Assembly: GCA_022822855.1 (NCBI GenBank)
Contig: JAJDYG010000016.1
Span: 107,835-171,834 of the forward strand
Length of the DNA: 64,000 nucleotides
Reading direction: 5' to 3'
Source of the DNA: Dehalococcoidia bacterium
Lineage (GTDB): Bacteria; Chloroflexota; Dehalococcoidia; Bin125
Positions within the stretch are counted from its first letter, which is position 1; each line of letters starts with the position of its first letter. The position numbers and the translations under genes were made by a program. Positions 51,849-61,709 of this stretch are shown in pieces. The notes below the pieces were generated by a model. It was given only the letters and a program-made list of their open reading frames with translations. It had not been told where the DNA came from and made no database searches.

Positions 51849-53296
51849 CACCCCGTCTGATCCTCGCCCTCGATCAAGGAACGTCCTCCAGCCGTGCTCT
51901 CGCACTGGACGAGGGCGGGCGCATAGCTGCCAGCGGGCAGCGCGCCTTGGCGTCGCGATTTCCCCAGCCTGGTTGGGTTGAGCAGTCGCCGGTAGACATC
52001 TGGCAGACGCAACTTGCCGCTGCCCGCGAAGTCGTCGAGCGGGTTGGACTTGATGAGATACGTGCGGTGGCGATCGCCAACCAGCGCGAGACCTCCCTGA
52101 TCTGGAATCGTCACTCTCTGGAACCTCTGGGCCCTGCGATCGTCTGGCAGTGCCGCCGCACTGCGGGGACTGCGGCAGCCCTCGGGGGCTCCTATGGCAC
52201 AGAGATCCGGCAGCGATCCGGTCTCAGGTCGGATGCGTACTTTTCGGGCCCAAAATTTGCCTGGCTGCTCGACCAGACTGATGGCGCGCGCGAACTGGCG
52301 GAATCGGGCGTCCTTGCCTGCGGAACCGTCGACTCCTGGCTCCTCGCGAACCTGACCGGCGGAGCAGTTCACGCCACCGATAGCACGAACGCGTCGCGGA
52401 CGATGTTGTGGAATCTGAGCCGGCGCCAATGGGATGAGCAACTTGGCGCCTGGCAGGGTCTGCCGTCGTCGATGCTGCCTGAGGTTCGTCCGAGTATGGG
52501 CGAGTTTGGACTAACGGATCCGGCGCTGCTGGGCGAAGCGTTACCGATCCTTGGCGTCGCCGGCGACCAGCAGGCGGCCCTGTTCGGACACGGCATTATC
52601 AGTCCGGGAACGGCAAAATGTACCTACGGGACCGGCGCGTTCGTCTTGTCGCACGCCGGAGATACGCCGGACGCGGCATCGACTCCAGAGGGACTGCTGC
52701 TCACTGCAGCGGCCGACGGCGGGTTCGCCTTTGAAGGCGGGGTGTTTACCGCTGGTTCGGTGGTCCAGTGGCTTCGCGACGAACTGCAGATCGCTGCCTC
52801 GGCGCCGGAGATCTCAGCTCTCGCCGCCTCCGCCGACACGTCAGCTGGAGTGATGATGGTTCCCGCGCTCGCGGGATTGGGTTCCCCTCACTGGGACTCC
52901 AATGCTCGCGGTGCGATCCTGGGGATCACACGCGGAACGACTCCTGCCCAAATCGCTCGGGCGGCGCTGGAGTCCGTTGCGTTTCGAGTTCGCGAGGTCA
53001 TCGACGAGATGGAGACGGGAGGAACGCCGATCGGAGTCCTGCGTGTCGACGGAGGGATGACCGACAGCGATGAGCTGATGCAGATCCAGGCGAATGTGCT
53101 GCAGCGCCCGATCATCCGACCGTCGATGCAGGAGACCACAGCGCTCGGCGCGGCTCGGCTGGCGATGGAGGTCGCCGGTATGAAGCCGGTGTTCGAGACG
53201 GAGGAGCAACGATTCGAGCCCGTAGACGACATGGAGCAGGAGTTTGAGCGCTGGACTGCTGCACGCCGGGCCGTGCAAGCGATTCCCGGAGACTGA
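51845..53296 (+). CDS. glpK: Glycerol kinase, without a canonical start codon
   Basis: A FGGY-family glycerol kinase of about 480 residues: N-terminal ILALDQGTSSSRA phosphate loop, QRETSLIWN, a GVAGDQQAALFG loop, YGTGAFVL and GGMTDSDELMQIQANVL. ATP-dependent phosphorylation of glycerol. In-frame upstream sequence has a stop at 51827-51829 and then no ATG, GTG or TTG until well inside the conserved domain (51947). GTA at 51845 sits behind a GAGGAGG site and overlaps the small peptide's stop; CTG 51857 is the alternative. Followed 17 bases later by glpD. Confidence 0.82.
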   Translation, partial: VAPRLILALDQGTSSSRALALDEGGRIAASGQRALASRFPQPGWVEQSPVDIWQTQLAAAREVVERVGLDEIRAVAIANQRETSLIWNRHSLEPLGPAIVWQCRRTAGTAAALGGSYGTEIRQRSGLRSDAYFSGPKFAWLLDQTDGARELAESGVLACGTVDSWLLANLTGGAVHATDSTNASRTMLWNLSRRQWDEQLGAWQGLPSSMLPEVRPSMGEFGLTDPALLGEALPILGVAGDQQAALFGHGIISPGTAKCTYGTGAFVLSHAGDTPDAASTPEGLLLTAAADGGFAFEGGVFTAGSVVQWLRDELQIAASAPEISALAASADTSAGVMMVPALAGLGSPHWDSNARGAILGITRGTTPAQIARAALESVAFRVREVIDEMETGGTPIGVLRVDGGMTDSDELMQIQANVLQRPIIRPSMQETTALGAARLAMEVAGMKPVFETEEQRFEPVDDMEQEFERWTAARRAVQAIPGD

Positions 53297-53312
53297 ATAG
53301 ACTCGACTTGTC

Positions 53313-54950
53313 ATGGCGACGGCAAACTACGACGTCATCATCATCGGCGGCGGAATCAACGGAGCTGCCACGGCAGCCTCCGTGGCGGCTCGCGGCTACC
53401 GCACGCTAGTGCTTGAGCAGGATGACTTCGCTTCCGGCACGACTTCTGCCTCGACGAAGCTGATTCACGGGGGATTGCGTTACCTGGAGACCGGCGACGC
53501 GGGCCTGGTGCATGAGTCTTTGCAGTCCAGGGAGCGATTGCTGCGCGAGCGCCCCCACCTGGTGCGCCCGCTGGGCTTCATCCTGCCGGTCTACGAGGGC
53601 GATCCTCGGCCTCCCTGGTACGTCCGATCGGGACTGGCGCTGTACGATCTGCTCTCCCCACGCAAGGTGTCGCCCTGGCATTCGTCCTTCTCGGAGCGCG
53701 AGCTGCAACGGTTCGAGCCGTCGATCTCAACGGATCGGCTCAAGGCCGCATATCTCTATCACGATGCCCAGGTCTGGTCGCCCGAGCGGTTGACGCTGGA
53801 GTACCTGGCGGAGGCGCGTGCCTCCGGCGCAGACCTTCGCAACCACGCGGCGGTCGACTACATCATTGTCGACAGCGGACGGGCGCGCGGCGTCGACTTT
53901 CACGATGTGTTGACGGGACGCCGTTCGACGGCTTCGGGTCGGTTGGTGATCAATGCGGCCGGTCCCTGGGTTGACGCCGTTCTGGACGCAACCGGCCGAT
54001 CGCTTAAGCGCCGGATCGGCGGGACCCGTGGTTCTCACCTGGTCGTCGATCTGAATGGGCGAGGACCCAGGCACGCAGTGCTAGCCAGCGCGAAATCGGA
54101 CGGACGGCCGATGTTCGTCACGCCCTGGTTGGACCATCACATCATCGGAACGACGGATGTCCGTGACGACGACGATCCCTCGGAGGTGCGGGCAGCGGGG
54201 TGGGAAATCGATTACCTGATCGCCGAAGCGGCGCAAGTATTGCCCGGGCTTGGCATCGAGCATCGCAACGTCCTCTACGCCTACTCAGGCGTGCGACCGC
54301 TGGCGCGAGCCGGTGAGGGCGTGTTCGAAGGGGCGATCTCACGTCGCTCGGTCATCGCCGACCATGCCTCGGAGGGAGTGGAGCGCCTGGTTTCAGTCGT
54401 TGGCGGCAAGCTGACGACCGCGGCGGAGCTGGGACGCAAGGTGTCGGAGTCGGTGGCGCAGCAGATCGGCCGTCCGCGAGCCCGGGGGATCGCCGCGCTG
54501 CCCGAGACTCCCACGAGCCAGGCTGTGTTTCTGGCGCCGGAAACACAGGAGCACTTGCGGACGGTCTATGGTCCGCGGGCACCCGAGGTCGCTGCGTACG
54601 CAGCGGCCGATCCCGCGCTGGGCAATCCGATCTCCGCCCGGCATCGAGACATCGGAGCTCAGGTGGCGTATGCGGTCGAGCACGAAGGCGCGCGTACGGT
54701 TGCCGACGTCTTGCTGCGGCGGACGGCGGTTGGACTGACCAAGGATCTGGGTCGCAGCGCGGCGCGACCGACCGCGGGGATCATGGCCGCGCGGCTTGGC
54801 TGGTCGGATGAGGTTCGCGATCAGTCCGTTCGCGACTACTTCAAGGAACTCCACAGCCGGTTTGTGATCATGGATGCGTCGGTGCCCATTCCGCCCGGGG
54901 AGCAGCTCCCCGGGAGCGGCACGGCCGACGCACATGAGGCGGGTAGCTAG
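53313..54950 (+). CDS. glpD: Aerobic glycerol-3-phosphate dehydrogenase
   Basis: A 545-residue FAD-dependent enzyme oxidising glycerol-3-phosphate to DHAP at the membrane. The FAD motif GGGINGAATAASVAARGY is near the N-terminus, followed by DDFASGTTSASTKLIHGGLRYLE, the family signature. Further features are RIGGTRGSHLVVDL, GTTDVRDDDDPSEVR and YAYSGVRPLAR. It forms an operon with glpK. Its last four bases overlap the end of the convergent copper ATPase gene. Confidence 0.93.
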   Translation: MATANYDVIIIGGGINGAATAASVAARGYRTLVLEQDDFASGTTSASTKLIHGGLRYLETGDAGLVHESLQSRERLLRERPHLVRPLGFILPVYEGDPRPPWYVRSGLALYDLLSPRKVSPWHSSFSERELQRFEPSISTDRLKAAYLYHDAQVWSPERLTLEYLAEARASGADLRNHAAVDYIIVDSGRARGVDFHDVLTGRRSTASGRLVINAAGPWVDAVLDATGRSLKRRIGGTRGSHLVVDLNGRGPRHAVLASAKSDGRPMFVTPWLDHHIIGTTDVRDDDDPSEVRAAGWEIDYLIAEAAQVLPGLGIEHRNVLYAYSGVRPLARAGEGVFEGAISRRSVIADHASEGVERLVSVVGGKLTTAAELGRKVSESVAQQIGRPRARGIAALPETPTSQAVFLAPETQEHLRTVYGPRAPEVAAYAAADPALGNPISARHRDIGAQVAYAVEHEGARTVADVLLRRTAVGLTKDLGRSAARPTAGIMAARLGWSDEVRDQSVRDYFKELHSRFVIMDASVPIPPGEQLPGSGTADAHEAGS

Positions 54951-57202
54951 AGACCCTTCGGCTGCCACCTGCCGAGTCGCAGGGCATTAGTCAAGACCGA
55001 GAGGGAACTGGCAATCATCGCCAGCGCTGCGGCAATCGGTTCGAACTGTCCCGCATCGCCGAAGAGCCAGGTGAGGCCCCCGGGTACTCCCCCGACGGCG
55101 TCGAAGATTGGAACTGCTAGGCCGGCGGCGAGCGGGATCAGCAGGACGTTGTAAGCGAAGGCGAAGCCCAGGTTCTGGCGAATCACTGTTCGCGTCGCCC
55201 GTGCCAGCAGCACGGCCTCGGAAGCTCGCAGCGGATTCGATTGCATCAGCCCGACTTGCGCAGTTTCGAGCGCGATGTCGGAGCCGGTGCGCATGGCCAG
55301 GCCGAGGTCAGCCTGCGCCAGCGCCGGAGCGTCGTTGACACCGTCCCCGACCATGGCGACGCGCCGACCGGCGGACTGGATTTCGGCAATCAGAGCGGCC
55401 TTTTCGGTGGGCATGGTCCTCGCGCGAACGTTTGCGATCCCGACGTGAGAGGCAACCGCCTCAGCCGTCTGCTCGGTGTCGCCGCTGACCAGGATCGATT
55501 CGATTCCATGATGAGTCAGCAGCCCGATCGCATCGGAAGCGCCGGTTTTGACCTCGTCGCTGAGCCGAATGACGCCGAGCAGTTGTCCATCTGCGGCGAC
55601 GTGGACAGGCGTCTCGGCACTCTCGGGGCCTGAGACATCGAGTCCAAGATTGGACATCAGGGCGGCACTGCCAACAGCGACGGAGCGGTCATTGACCATT
55701 GCTGTGGCACCCACACCCGGCCGGTTGGCAAACTGGTCAGCGCTCTCAGGTGCGATTCCCGCTTCCTCCGCACGGGCCACGATGGCTGCGCCCAGCGGAT
55801 GCTCGGAGTGTTGTTCAACCGAGGCCGCGAGGCGTAGCAGTTCGTTCTCTGTGACACCGAACGACTCGATTGAGCTCACCTGGTGTCGCCCGCTGGTCAG
55901 GGTGCCGGTCTTGTCCCAAACCACGGTGTCGATCTTGCCGGCGGCTTCGAGCGCTTCCGCATCGCGGAAGAGAACGCCTATGCTCGCGGCTCGCCCGGAA
56001 CCGGCGGCTATGGCGGCTGGCGTAGCGAGACCGAGGGCGCACGGGCAGGCGACGACCAGAACAGCGACGGCGCTGAGCAGGGCCGAGGTCCAATTGGTTG
56101 TGTCGCCGAAAATCGCCCAGGCGACGAACGTGATCACGGCGATGAACACGACTGTCGGGACGAAGACGCCGGCGATCTGGTCGGCGAGGCGTTGGACCGG
56201 CGCTTTCGATGACTGTGCCCGCTCGACGGCCGACGTGATACGCGCGAGCGCCGTGGCCGTTCCCACCTGCGTCGCCTGATAGCTGAAGGCTCCGTCGAGG
56301 TTCATCGTGCCGGCGAAGACCAAGTCGTCGGGTGACTTGGAGACGGGCACACTCTCCCCGGTCAGCAGCGATTCGTCGATCGAGGTGGCGCCGCTGAGGA
56401 TGCTGCCATCAACCGGGATCTGTTCGCCGGGCCGGACGCGCAGCGTGTCGCCAACTTTGACGTCTGCCGCGGGTTTGTCTCGCTCCAGGCCGTACTCGAC
56501 GACGCGGGCGGTCTGCGGGGCGAGTTCGAGCAGGCGGGTCAGCGCTGCGGCTGCCCGGAGTCGGACTCGGGCTTCCAGAGCTCGTCCGAGGCTGACGAAG
56601 CCTACGATGATCAGGGCCGTGTCGAAGAAGACGTCGCGCGAGGCGTTGGCGGCTTCAATGGCCCCGGGGAAGAGAGCGGCGACCGTGCTGTAGCCCCATG
56701 CGGCTGCGACTCCCAGGACAATCAGCGTGTCCATGTCGGTGGTCCGGCGTGACGCGGCGAGCGCGGCGCGGCGAAGCATTGGCCACAGACCCCAGGCGAG
56801 CGTCGGCGTGCTGACTGCGAACAGGATGGGGAAGAACAGATCGGGACTCCAGCCAAACTCGCCCCAGCGGTTGGCTTGCATGGCGAAGAAGATGCCCCAG
56901 CCGAGCACGAGCGCCGGGGCGGCGCGGACCAGCAGAGGTCCGGTTGCACCAACGCGATCGGCCTCATCCTCCTCGGCTGATTCGACCAATTCGTATCCGG
57001 CCCCATGAATCGCCGCGCTCAAGGCCGGCGCTTCTATGGGACGATCGATCTCGATGATCGCGCGGCCCGCGATGAAGTCGGCGGAGGCCTCGGAGATTCC
57101 CTCGACCTTGACCAGCGCCCGCTCCACTCGCCGCACGCAGGCGGCGCAATGCATGCCTTCGATGCGCAGCGTCTGGGTTTGATGTTCGGTCGCCGTCGTC
57201 AT
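54947..57202 (-). CDS. copA: Copper-translocating P-type ATPase (CopA-like)
   Basis: A 751-residue P1B ATPase: one N-terminal heavy-metal domain with GMHCAACVRR (CxxC), eight helices, the membrane CPC motif (VACPCALGLATP, about residue 385), phosphorylation loop DKTGTLT and hinge GDGVNDAPAL. The CPC motif and the absence of histidine-rich tails point to Cu(I) efflux. No regulator or chaperone gene is adjacent. ATG 57202 precedes MTTATEHQTQTLRIEG; it is divergent from the ATP-grasp gene with 43 bases between starts. Confidence 0.92.
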   Translation of the reverse strand: MTTATEHQTQTLRIEGMHCAACVRRVERALVKVEGISEASADFIAGRAIIEIDRPIEAPALSAAIHGAGYELVESAEEDEADRVGATGPLLVRAAPALVLGWGIFFAMQANRWGEFGWSPDLFFPILFAVSTPTLAWGLWPMLRRAALAASRRTTDMDTLIVLGVAAAWGYSTVAALFPGAIEAANASRDVFFDTALIIVGFVSLGRALEARVRLRAAAALTRLLELAPQTARVVEYGLERDKPAADVKVGDTLRVRPGEQIPVDGSILSGATSIDESLLTGESVPVSKSPDDLVFAGTMNLDGAFSYQATQVGTATALARITSAVERAQSSKAPVQRLADQIAGVFVPTVVFIAVITFVAWAIFGDTTNWTSALLSAVAVLVVACPCALGLATPAAIAAGSGRAASIGVLFRDAEALEAAGKIDTVVWDKTGTLTSGRHQVSSIESFGVTENELLRLAASVEQHSEHPLGAAIVARAEEAGIAPESADQFANRPGVGATAMVNDRSVAVGSAALMSNLGLDVSGPESAETPVHVAADGQLLGVIRLSDEVKTGASDAIGLLTHHGIESILVSGDTEQTAEAVASHVGIANVRARTMPTEKAALIAEIQSAGRRVAMVGDGVNDAPALAQADLGLAMRTGSDIALETAQVGLMQSNPLRASEAVLLARATRTVIRQNLGFAFAYNVLLIPLAAGLAVPIFDAVGGVPGGLTWLFGDAGQFEPIAAALAMIASSLSVLTNALRLGRWQPKGL

Positions 57203-57245
57203 TGCTTGCAGCATATGTCGCAGGACCGGCGGCTAGTCTGAGGTC

Positions 57246-58469
57246 ATGCCTCGCGTAATGCTGCTGATTCCAACCGCCTCGTACCGTGCGCCGGACTTTA
57301 TGTCGGCGGCGGACAAGCTGGGGCTGGATGTCGTCGTTGCATCCGACATCGACCAGCCGCTGGCCGACATGTATCCCGGGCGCTGGCTGACGCTGCCGTA
57401 TCACGACATTGAGCGCGGCGCCCAGGCCGTCGCCCGGTACTCCGACCGCTTCCCGCTCGACGCGGTGGTGGCGGTCGACGATCCGGGGACGATCCTGGCG
57501 GCGCACGCCAGCGCCGAGTTGCAACTGACCGGTAACTCGCCCGAGTCGGTGACCGGCACGCGGGACAAGTCGGCGCTCCGACGCGCACTCGACGCCCACG
57601 GCGTGCGATCACCCTGGTGGCAGGTCTATCGATTCGAGGATGAGTCGCCCGCTGCGACGCTCGCCTATCCGGTCGTCGTGAAGCCGCTAGGGCTGAACGG
57701 TTCTCGTGGAGTGATGCGTGCGAACGATCCAATCTCGTTCGAGCGGGCGATCACTCGGTTGCGACGACTCCTGGGCACGAAGTCGGCAGCGGAGGAATGC
57801 GGTGATCTGGCCGACCGATACCTGGTGGAGGGCTACATCCCGGGCATCGAGGTGGCGCTCGAAGGCCTGCTCCGCGATGGTGAGTTCCACACGTTGGCCG
57901 TATTCGACAAACCCGACTCGCTGGACGGTCCGTTCTTCGAGGAGACGATCTACGTCACGCCGTCCAGATTGCCTGAGGAGCAAGTGGACGAGGTCGTCGA
58001 GACGGCGCGGAGGTCGGCAGAGGCGCTGGGGCTGTGCGACGGTCCCCTGCACGCCGAGCTGAGATTGAACGACGAAGGCGCGTGGCCGGTCGATGTGGCG
58101 GCGCGCACGATCGGCGGGCTCTGCGCTCGGACGCTTCGCTTCGGAGCGGGAATGTCGCTCGAGGAGATCGTCTTGAGGCACGCGATCAACGCCCCGCTCG
58201 AGACTTTGAATCGAGAGGCGACGGCGGCCGGTGTGATGATGATGCCGATCGTCGGCCGAGGCCGAATCAAGGCGATCCTCGGTCTGGACGAGGCAGCCGC
58301 TGTGCCACTGATTGAGGACATCGAGATGGAGGCTCGTGTCGGCGACATGCTGGTCCCGCTGCCGGACGGCGCCGACTATCCCGGCTTCATTTTCGCTCGC
58401 GGCGAGGATCCGGTCGAGGTGGAGTCGGCGCTGCGCGAGGCGTGGTCGAAGATCGCGTTCGTGTTGTGA
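57246..58469 (+). CDS. ATP-grasp domain protein (carboxylate-amine ligase-like)
   Basis: A 407-residue ATP-grasp protein. An N-terminal Rossmann-like part (MPRVMLLIPTASYRAPDF) precedes the ATP-grasp core with TGTRDKSALRRAL, YPVVVKPLGLNGSRGVM, the ELRLND metal-ligand region and VDVAARTIGG. Layout is like the PurK/BL00235-type ligases that join a carboxylate to an amine or peptide. The partner enzyme is not obvious; the next gene overlaps its end by GTGA, so the two are cotranscribed. The substrate is unknown. Confidence 0.85.
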   Translation: MPRVMLLIPTASYRAPDFMSAADKLGLDVVVASDIDQPLADMYPGRWLTLPYHDIERGAQAVARYSDRFPLDAVVAVDDPGTILAAHASAELQLTGNSPESVTGTRDKSALRRALDAHGVRSPWWQVYRFEDESPAATLAYPVVVKPLGLNGSRGVMRANDPISFERAITRLRRLLGTKSAAEECGDLADRYLVEGYIPGIEVALEGLLRDGEFHTLAVFDKPDSLDGPFFEETIYVTPSRLPEEQVDEVVETARRSAEALGLCDGPLHAELRLNDEGAWPVDVAARTIGGLCARTLRFGAGMSLEEIVLRHAINAPLETLNREATAAGVMMMPIVGRGRIKAILGLDEAAAVPLIEDIEMEARVGDMLVPLPDGADYPGFIFARGEDPVEVESALREAWSKIAFVL

Positions 58470-58966
58470 ATGAGCATGAACTCCTTGCGTGGGTGATCGA
58501 CCTCGAAGCGGCGGAGCGTGATTATCTACTGGACCTCGCATCGCAGGAGCATGGCACCGGCATCGACCTGGCGGCAGCACAAGAGTCGAGGATCGTCGCC
58601 ATTTCCGGGTGGGCTCTCGTCGGTATTGGGACTTTGGCAGTCGCTAATCTCGTGACCCTGTCTGCAAGTGCCCAAGGTCTGGCTTCTCTGCTCGCTATCG
58701 CTGCGTCCGTCTTTGTCCTACTGGCCGGCGCTTATGCACTTTGGCCTCGCGATGCGGCGTTGGGGGTTTCAGCGCAATGGTACGTCGGAGCGGATCTGAG
58801 CAGCAGGCCGAACATGCGCGTGTTTGCGTTGGCTGCGTTACTGCGAGCTAATGAGATCAACGATCACGTGCATGGTCGCCGGGTTGCCGCACTGAAGGTG
58901 ATGACTAGCTGTCTGATCGCTCAGGTCCTGCTGACCGTGGCGAGCGTGATCGCATCGGCAGCCTAG
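58466..58966 (+). CDS. Small membrane protein with two helix pairs, unknown function
   Basis: A 166-residue protein coupled to the ATP-grasp gene through a GTGA overlap. A soluble helix (residues 1-45) is followed by two hydrophobic helices (VAISGWALVGIGTLAVANLV and ASLLAIAASVFVLLAGAYAL), an acidic/polar loop with DLSSRPNMR and a third hydrophobic C-terminal helix. The arrangement of two core helices, a loop with NEIND and a basic RRVAALK segment before the last helix recalls SLATT/PycTM-like membrane proteins, but no nucleotide cyclase or other partner is adjacent, so function is open. Confidence 0.6.
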   Translation: MNEHELLAWVIDLEAAERDYLLDLASQEHGTGIDLAAAQESRIVAISGWALVGIGTLAVANLVTLSASAQGLASLLAIAASVFVLLAGAYALWPRDAALGVSAQWYVGADLSSRPNMRVFALAALLRANEINDHVHGRRVAALKVMTSCLIAQVLLTVASVIASAA

Positions 58967-59065
58967 CTACAAGCTCTTCTTCACAACCTTGATGGGCAGC
59001 AAGCTCTTGTCGCCAACGGCCTTGGCATCCCCGGGTTTCGGGGCCGTTCGTTTGTCGCTAGCCAT
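58967..59065 (-). CDS. Small basic protein, 32 aa
   Basis: ATG at 59065 follows GGAG by 8 bases. The sequence (MASDKRTAPKPGDAKAVGD then SLLPIKVVKKSL) is lysine-rich and hydrophilic without cysteines. The stop overlaps the intergenic DNA after the convergent membrane protein gene. Coding potential rests on ribosome site and composition only. Confidence 0.35.
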   Translation of the reverse strand: MASDKRTAPKPGDAKAVGDKSLLPIKVVKKSL

Positions 59066-59095
59066 ATCGTGCGCTCCGATTCCGATGGCAACATC

Positions 59096-60457
59096 TTACC
59101 AACGCTGTGGCGCGGAACGGGGAATCAACCGGTTGATCGTCCCCGTCGACATCGCTCTGGGTGGTTTGGCAAAGTAGATGGGGATGAGGGCGGCGTAGGT
59201 GAGGATGGCGACGACTGTGAGGGGCACCTCGTAGGAACCGGTGAGGTCTTCCAGCCAACCGATCATCCAGGGGCCGAAGCCGCTGGAAATCTGGGTGGCC
59301 ATCGCGATCAGGCCGTAGACAGCGCCGAAGCTGACGTAGCCGAAGACGTCGGAGGTCAGAAGCGACTGCAGCATGTAGACGTTGCCGATGGTGAAGCCGA
59401 AGATCAGAATGGCCAGGTATGTCACCGCAATGTGGTCAACCTGGATCACGACGAGCGCGGCCGTTCCCTGGACGACGAACATGATCACGGTGAGGATGCG
59501 CAGATCGACGCGATCGGCGAAGAAGCGGCCGACGATCAGGCGGGCGACGATGCTGCCGAATGCGATGATCGAGAGGCTGGAGGTCGCGGCGGTGAGCGAA
59601 CCGACCCGCTCCTGCAGGAACGCCGTCTGGTGCAGGATGAACCCGGTCTGGGCCAGCAGGACGATGACGAAGCTGATCATGATTGCCCAGAAGGACAATG
59701 TCCGAGTCGCCCTGCCGATGGTCCAGCGGCGGGTTTGATTGGCGACCGATCGTGCGATGCTCTCGCGTTGCGGGGCGACCGGCTGGAGCCCGTCCTGGGG
59801 CAGGCCCATCTGGCGCGGATCCCAGACCAGGACGAAGGCGACGATCGGCAGGCCGATCAAGAGGATCAGTCCGGCCATGGCCGGAGTGGCGACGCCGAGG
59901 CCGAACTGCTCGATCAGGACGCCGTTCAACGGCGAGAGGACGACACCGCCGAGCGATACACCGGTGGAGGAGACGGCCATCGCCCAGGCTCGGCGATGGA
60001 GGAACCAGCGGGCGAGCGTGGCGTTGACCGCGACGCCGGCGCTCATGCCGGATCCCAGAGCCATCAACACGTAGGCGACGTAGAGCTGCCACAGATCCCT
60101 GACGTGTCCGATGCCGGCGGAGGCGACGATCAGCAGGATCAGGCCGGGGATCATCCATCGACGGGCGCCGTGTCGGTCGATGAGCGGTCCGACCAGCGCC
60201 GAGGTGACGCCGGAGAAGACGAAGTACATGCCGGTGGCCAGCGAGACGTCGGCGTTCGACCAGCCGTGCAGCTCTCGCAAGGGGCCGAGGTAGACGGCGA
60301 TGCCGTAGTAGCCGACGCCGACCGAGACGAAGAGCAACGCGGCGCAGGCGAAGACGATCGCCCAGCCGTAGTAGAAGCTGCCCGGCAGCAGACGCGCGGC
60401 CAGCGGCCGATGGGGCGGCAGATCAAACGGCTCGCGGTTATCTGGCTGTTTGGACAT
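59096..60457 (-). CDS. MFS transporter (monocarboxylate/oxalate-type)
   Basis: A 453-residue transporter with 12 helices. It opens with YYGWAIVFACAALLFVSVGVGYYGIAVYLGPL, a hallmark of the OFA/monocarboxylate branch, followed by GPLIDRHGARRWMIPG (motif A) and SGMSAGVAVNATLARWF. C-terminal half ends in a cytoplasmic tail (INRLIPRSAP). It may import or export small carboxylates. Start ATG 60457. It is divergent from the HDAC gene with 124 bases between, a likely shared promoter region. Confidence 0.87.
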   Translation of the reverse strand: MSKQPDNREPFDLPPHRPLAARLLPGSFYYGWAIVFACAALLFVSVGVGYYGIAVYLGPLRELHGWSNADVSLATGMYFVFSGVTSALVGPLIDRHGARRWMIPGLILLIVASAGIGHVRDLWQLYVAYVLMALGSGMSAGVAVNATLARWFLHRRAWAMAVSSTGVSLGGVVLSPLNGVLIEQFGLGVATPAMAGLILLIGLPIVAFVLVWDPRQMGLPQDGLQPVAPQRESIARSVANQTRRWTIGRATRTLSFWAIMISFVIVLLAQTGFILHQTAFLQERVGSLTAATSSLSIIAFGSIVARLIVGRFFADRVDLRILTVIMFVVQGTAALVVIQVDHIAVTYLAILIFGFTIGNVYMLQSLLTSDVFGYVSFGAVYGLIAMATQISSGFGPWMIGWLEDLTGSYEVPLTVVAILTYAALIPIYFAKPPRAMSTGTINRLIPRSAPQRW

Positions 60458-60581
60458 CGTGATTGGGCCGATTCAGCATATGACCGCTTGGACGACGGAC
60501 CAGATCGGAAGGCTGACTAGACTGCCTGCCAGATTGATTTGCCGAGCATCGATTTTGAGGGCATCGCTGAGAGGAAGCGTC

Positions 60582-61709
60582 ATGGCTGAACGGCGGACCG
60601 GATGGGTGTACCACGAGTCGTACATGTGGCACGACACTGGTCGGACCCGGGCGTTCGATCCGGTCCTGCGGCGTTGGATGCAGGCCTGGGAGCACTGGGA
60701 GAATCCCGACACAAAGCGGCGGCTGAACAACCTGCTGGAGGTCTCGGACTTCTCCGAGCAGCTCGTTCAACTGAAGCCTCGGACGGCAAACGAAGAGCAG
60801 ATCCTGCGCTTCCACACGCCGGAGTACGTCGATCACGTGCGAGCGTTGTCGGCCGAGGACGGCGGCGACGCTGGTGAGGGCGCACCGTTCTCGCACGGCG
60901 GATATGAGATCGCGCTGCTGGCGGTGGGCGGGACGATCACGGCGGTCGACGCGGTTCTGGACCGTGAAATCGACAACGCCTACGCGCTGGTGCGTCCGCC
61001 GGGGCATCACGCCGAGCGGGACCGGGGACGCGGATTCTGCATCTTCGGCAATGTGGCGATTGCGGCGATGCATGCGCTGGCTGAGCGGGGCATCGAGAAG
61101 GTGGCGACGCTGGACTGGGACGTGCACCACGGCAACGGGACGCAGCAGGCGTTCTATGACCGCAAGGACGTCCTGACGATGTCGATTCACCAGGACCAGT
61201 GGTATCCGCGCGACAGCGGCGCGATGGACGAGCAGGGCGAGGGCGCCGGGGAGGGTTACAACATCAACGTCCCCTTGCCTCCGGGCAGCGGTCATGGGGC
61301 GTACGTCGAGACGATCAGCCAGGTGGTCGTGCCGGCGATGCAGGCGTTCAAGCCGGACCTGATTCTCGTGCCGTCGGGGTTTGACGGCAGCATGTACGAC
61401 CCGCTGGGCCGGATGATGGCTTACTCGGAGACGTTCCGCGAGATGACGCGGCTGCTAATGGAGACCGCCGATCAGCTCTGCTCGGGCAGGCTGGTGCTGA
61501 GCCACGAGGGCGGCTACAGCCCGACCTACGTGCCGTTCTGCGGGCTCGCGGTGGTTGAGGAGTTGAGCGGCAGGAGGTCGATTGCCGGCGACCCGTTCGA
61601 GGACAACTCGGCGACGGCCGGTGGTCAGGAACTGCAGCCGCATCAGCAGGCTGTGCTGGATGATGCGAAGCTGCTGGTCGATCGTTTGCGGCGGCTTGAG
61701 GGAATCTGA
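60582..61709 (+). CDS. Histone deacetylase-family amidohydrolase
   Basis: A 375-residue HDAC-like metalloenzyme. Zinc and catalytic features are present: RPPGHHAERDRGRGFC (paired histidines), LDWDVHHGNGTQ (zinc ligands), and LILVPSGFDGSMYDPLG with the second aspartate, then SHEGGYSPTY. Bacterial members deacetylate acetylpolyamines or other amides. GAGAGGAAG before ATG 60582 is a good ribosome site. It is convergent with the radical SAM gene over about 160 bases of repeat DNA. The substrate is not predictable. Confidence 0.9.
   Translation: MAERRTGWVYHESYMWHDTGRTRAFDPVLRRWMQAWEHWENPDTKRRLNNLLEVSDFSEQLVQLKPRTANEEQILRFHTPEYVDHVRALSAEDGGDAGEGAPFSHGGYEIALLAVGGTITAVDAVLDREIDNAYALVRPPGHHAERDRGRGFCIFGNVAIAAMHALAERGIEKVATLDWDVHHGNGTQQAFYDRKDVLTMSIHQDQWYPRDSGAMDEQGEGAGEGYNINVPLPPGSGHGAYVETISQVVVPAMQAFKPDLILVPSGFDGSMYDPLGRMMAYSETFREMTRLLMETADQLCSGRLVLSHEGGYSPTYVPFCGLAVVEELSGRRSIAGDPFEDNSATAGGQELQPHQQAVLDDAKLLVDRLRRLEGI

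Noticed and set aside
59069..60520. A 483-codon plus-strand frame opposite the MFS transporter
   Set aside because: Its Asp/Gly/Glu-rich composition is a shadow of a GC-rich membrane protein on the other strand; no ribosome site or family motif.
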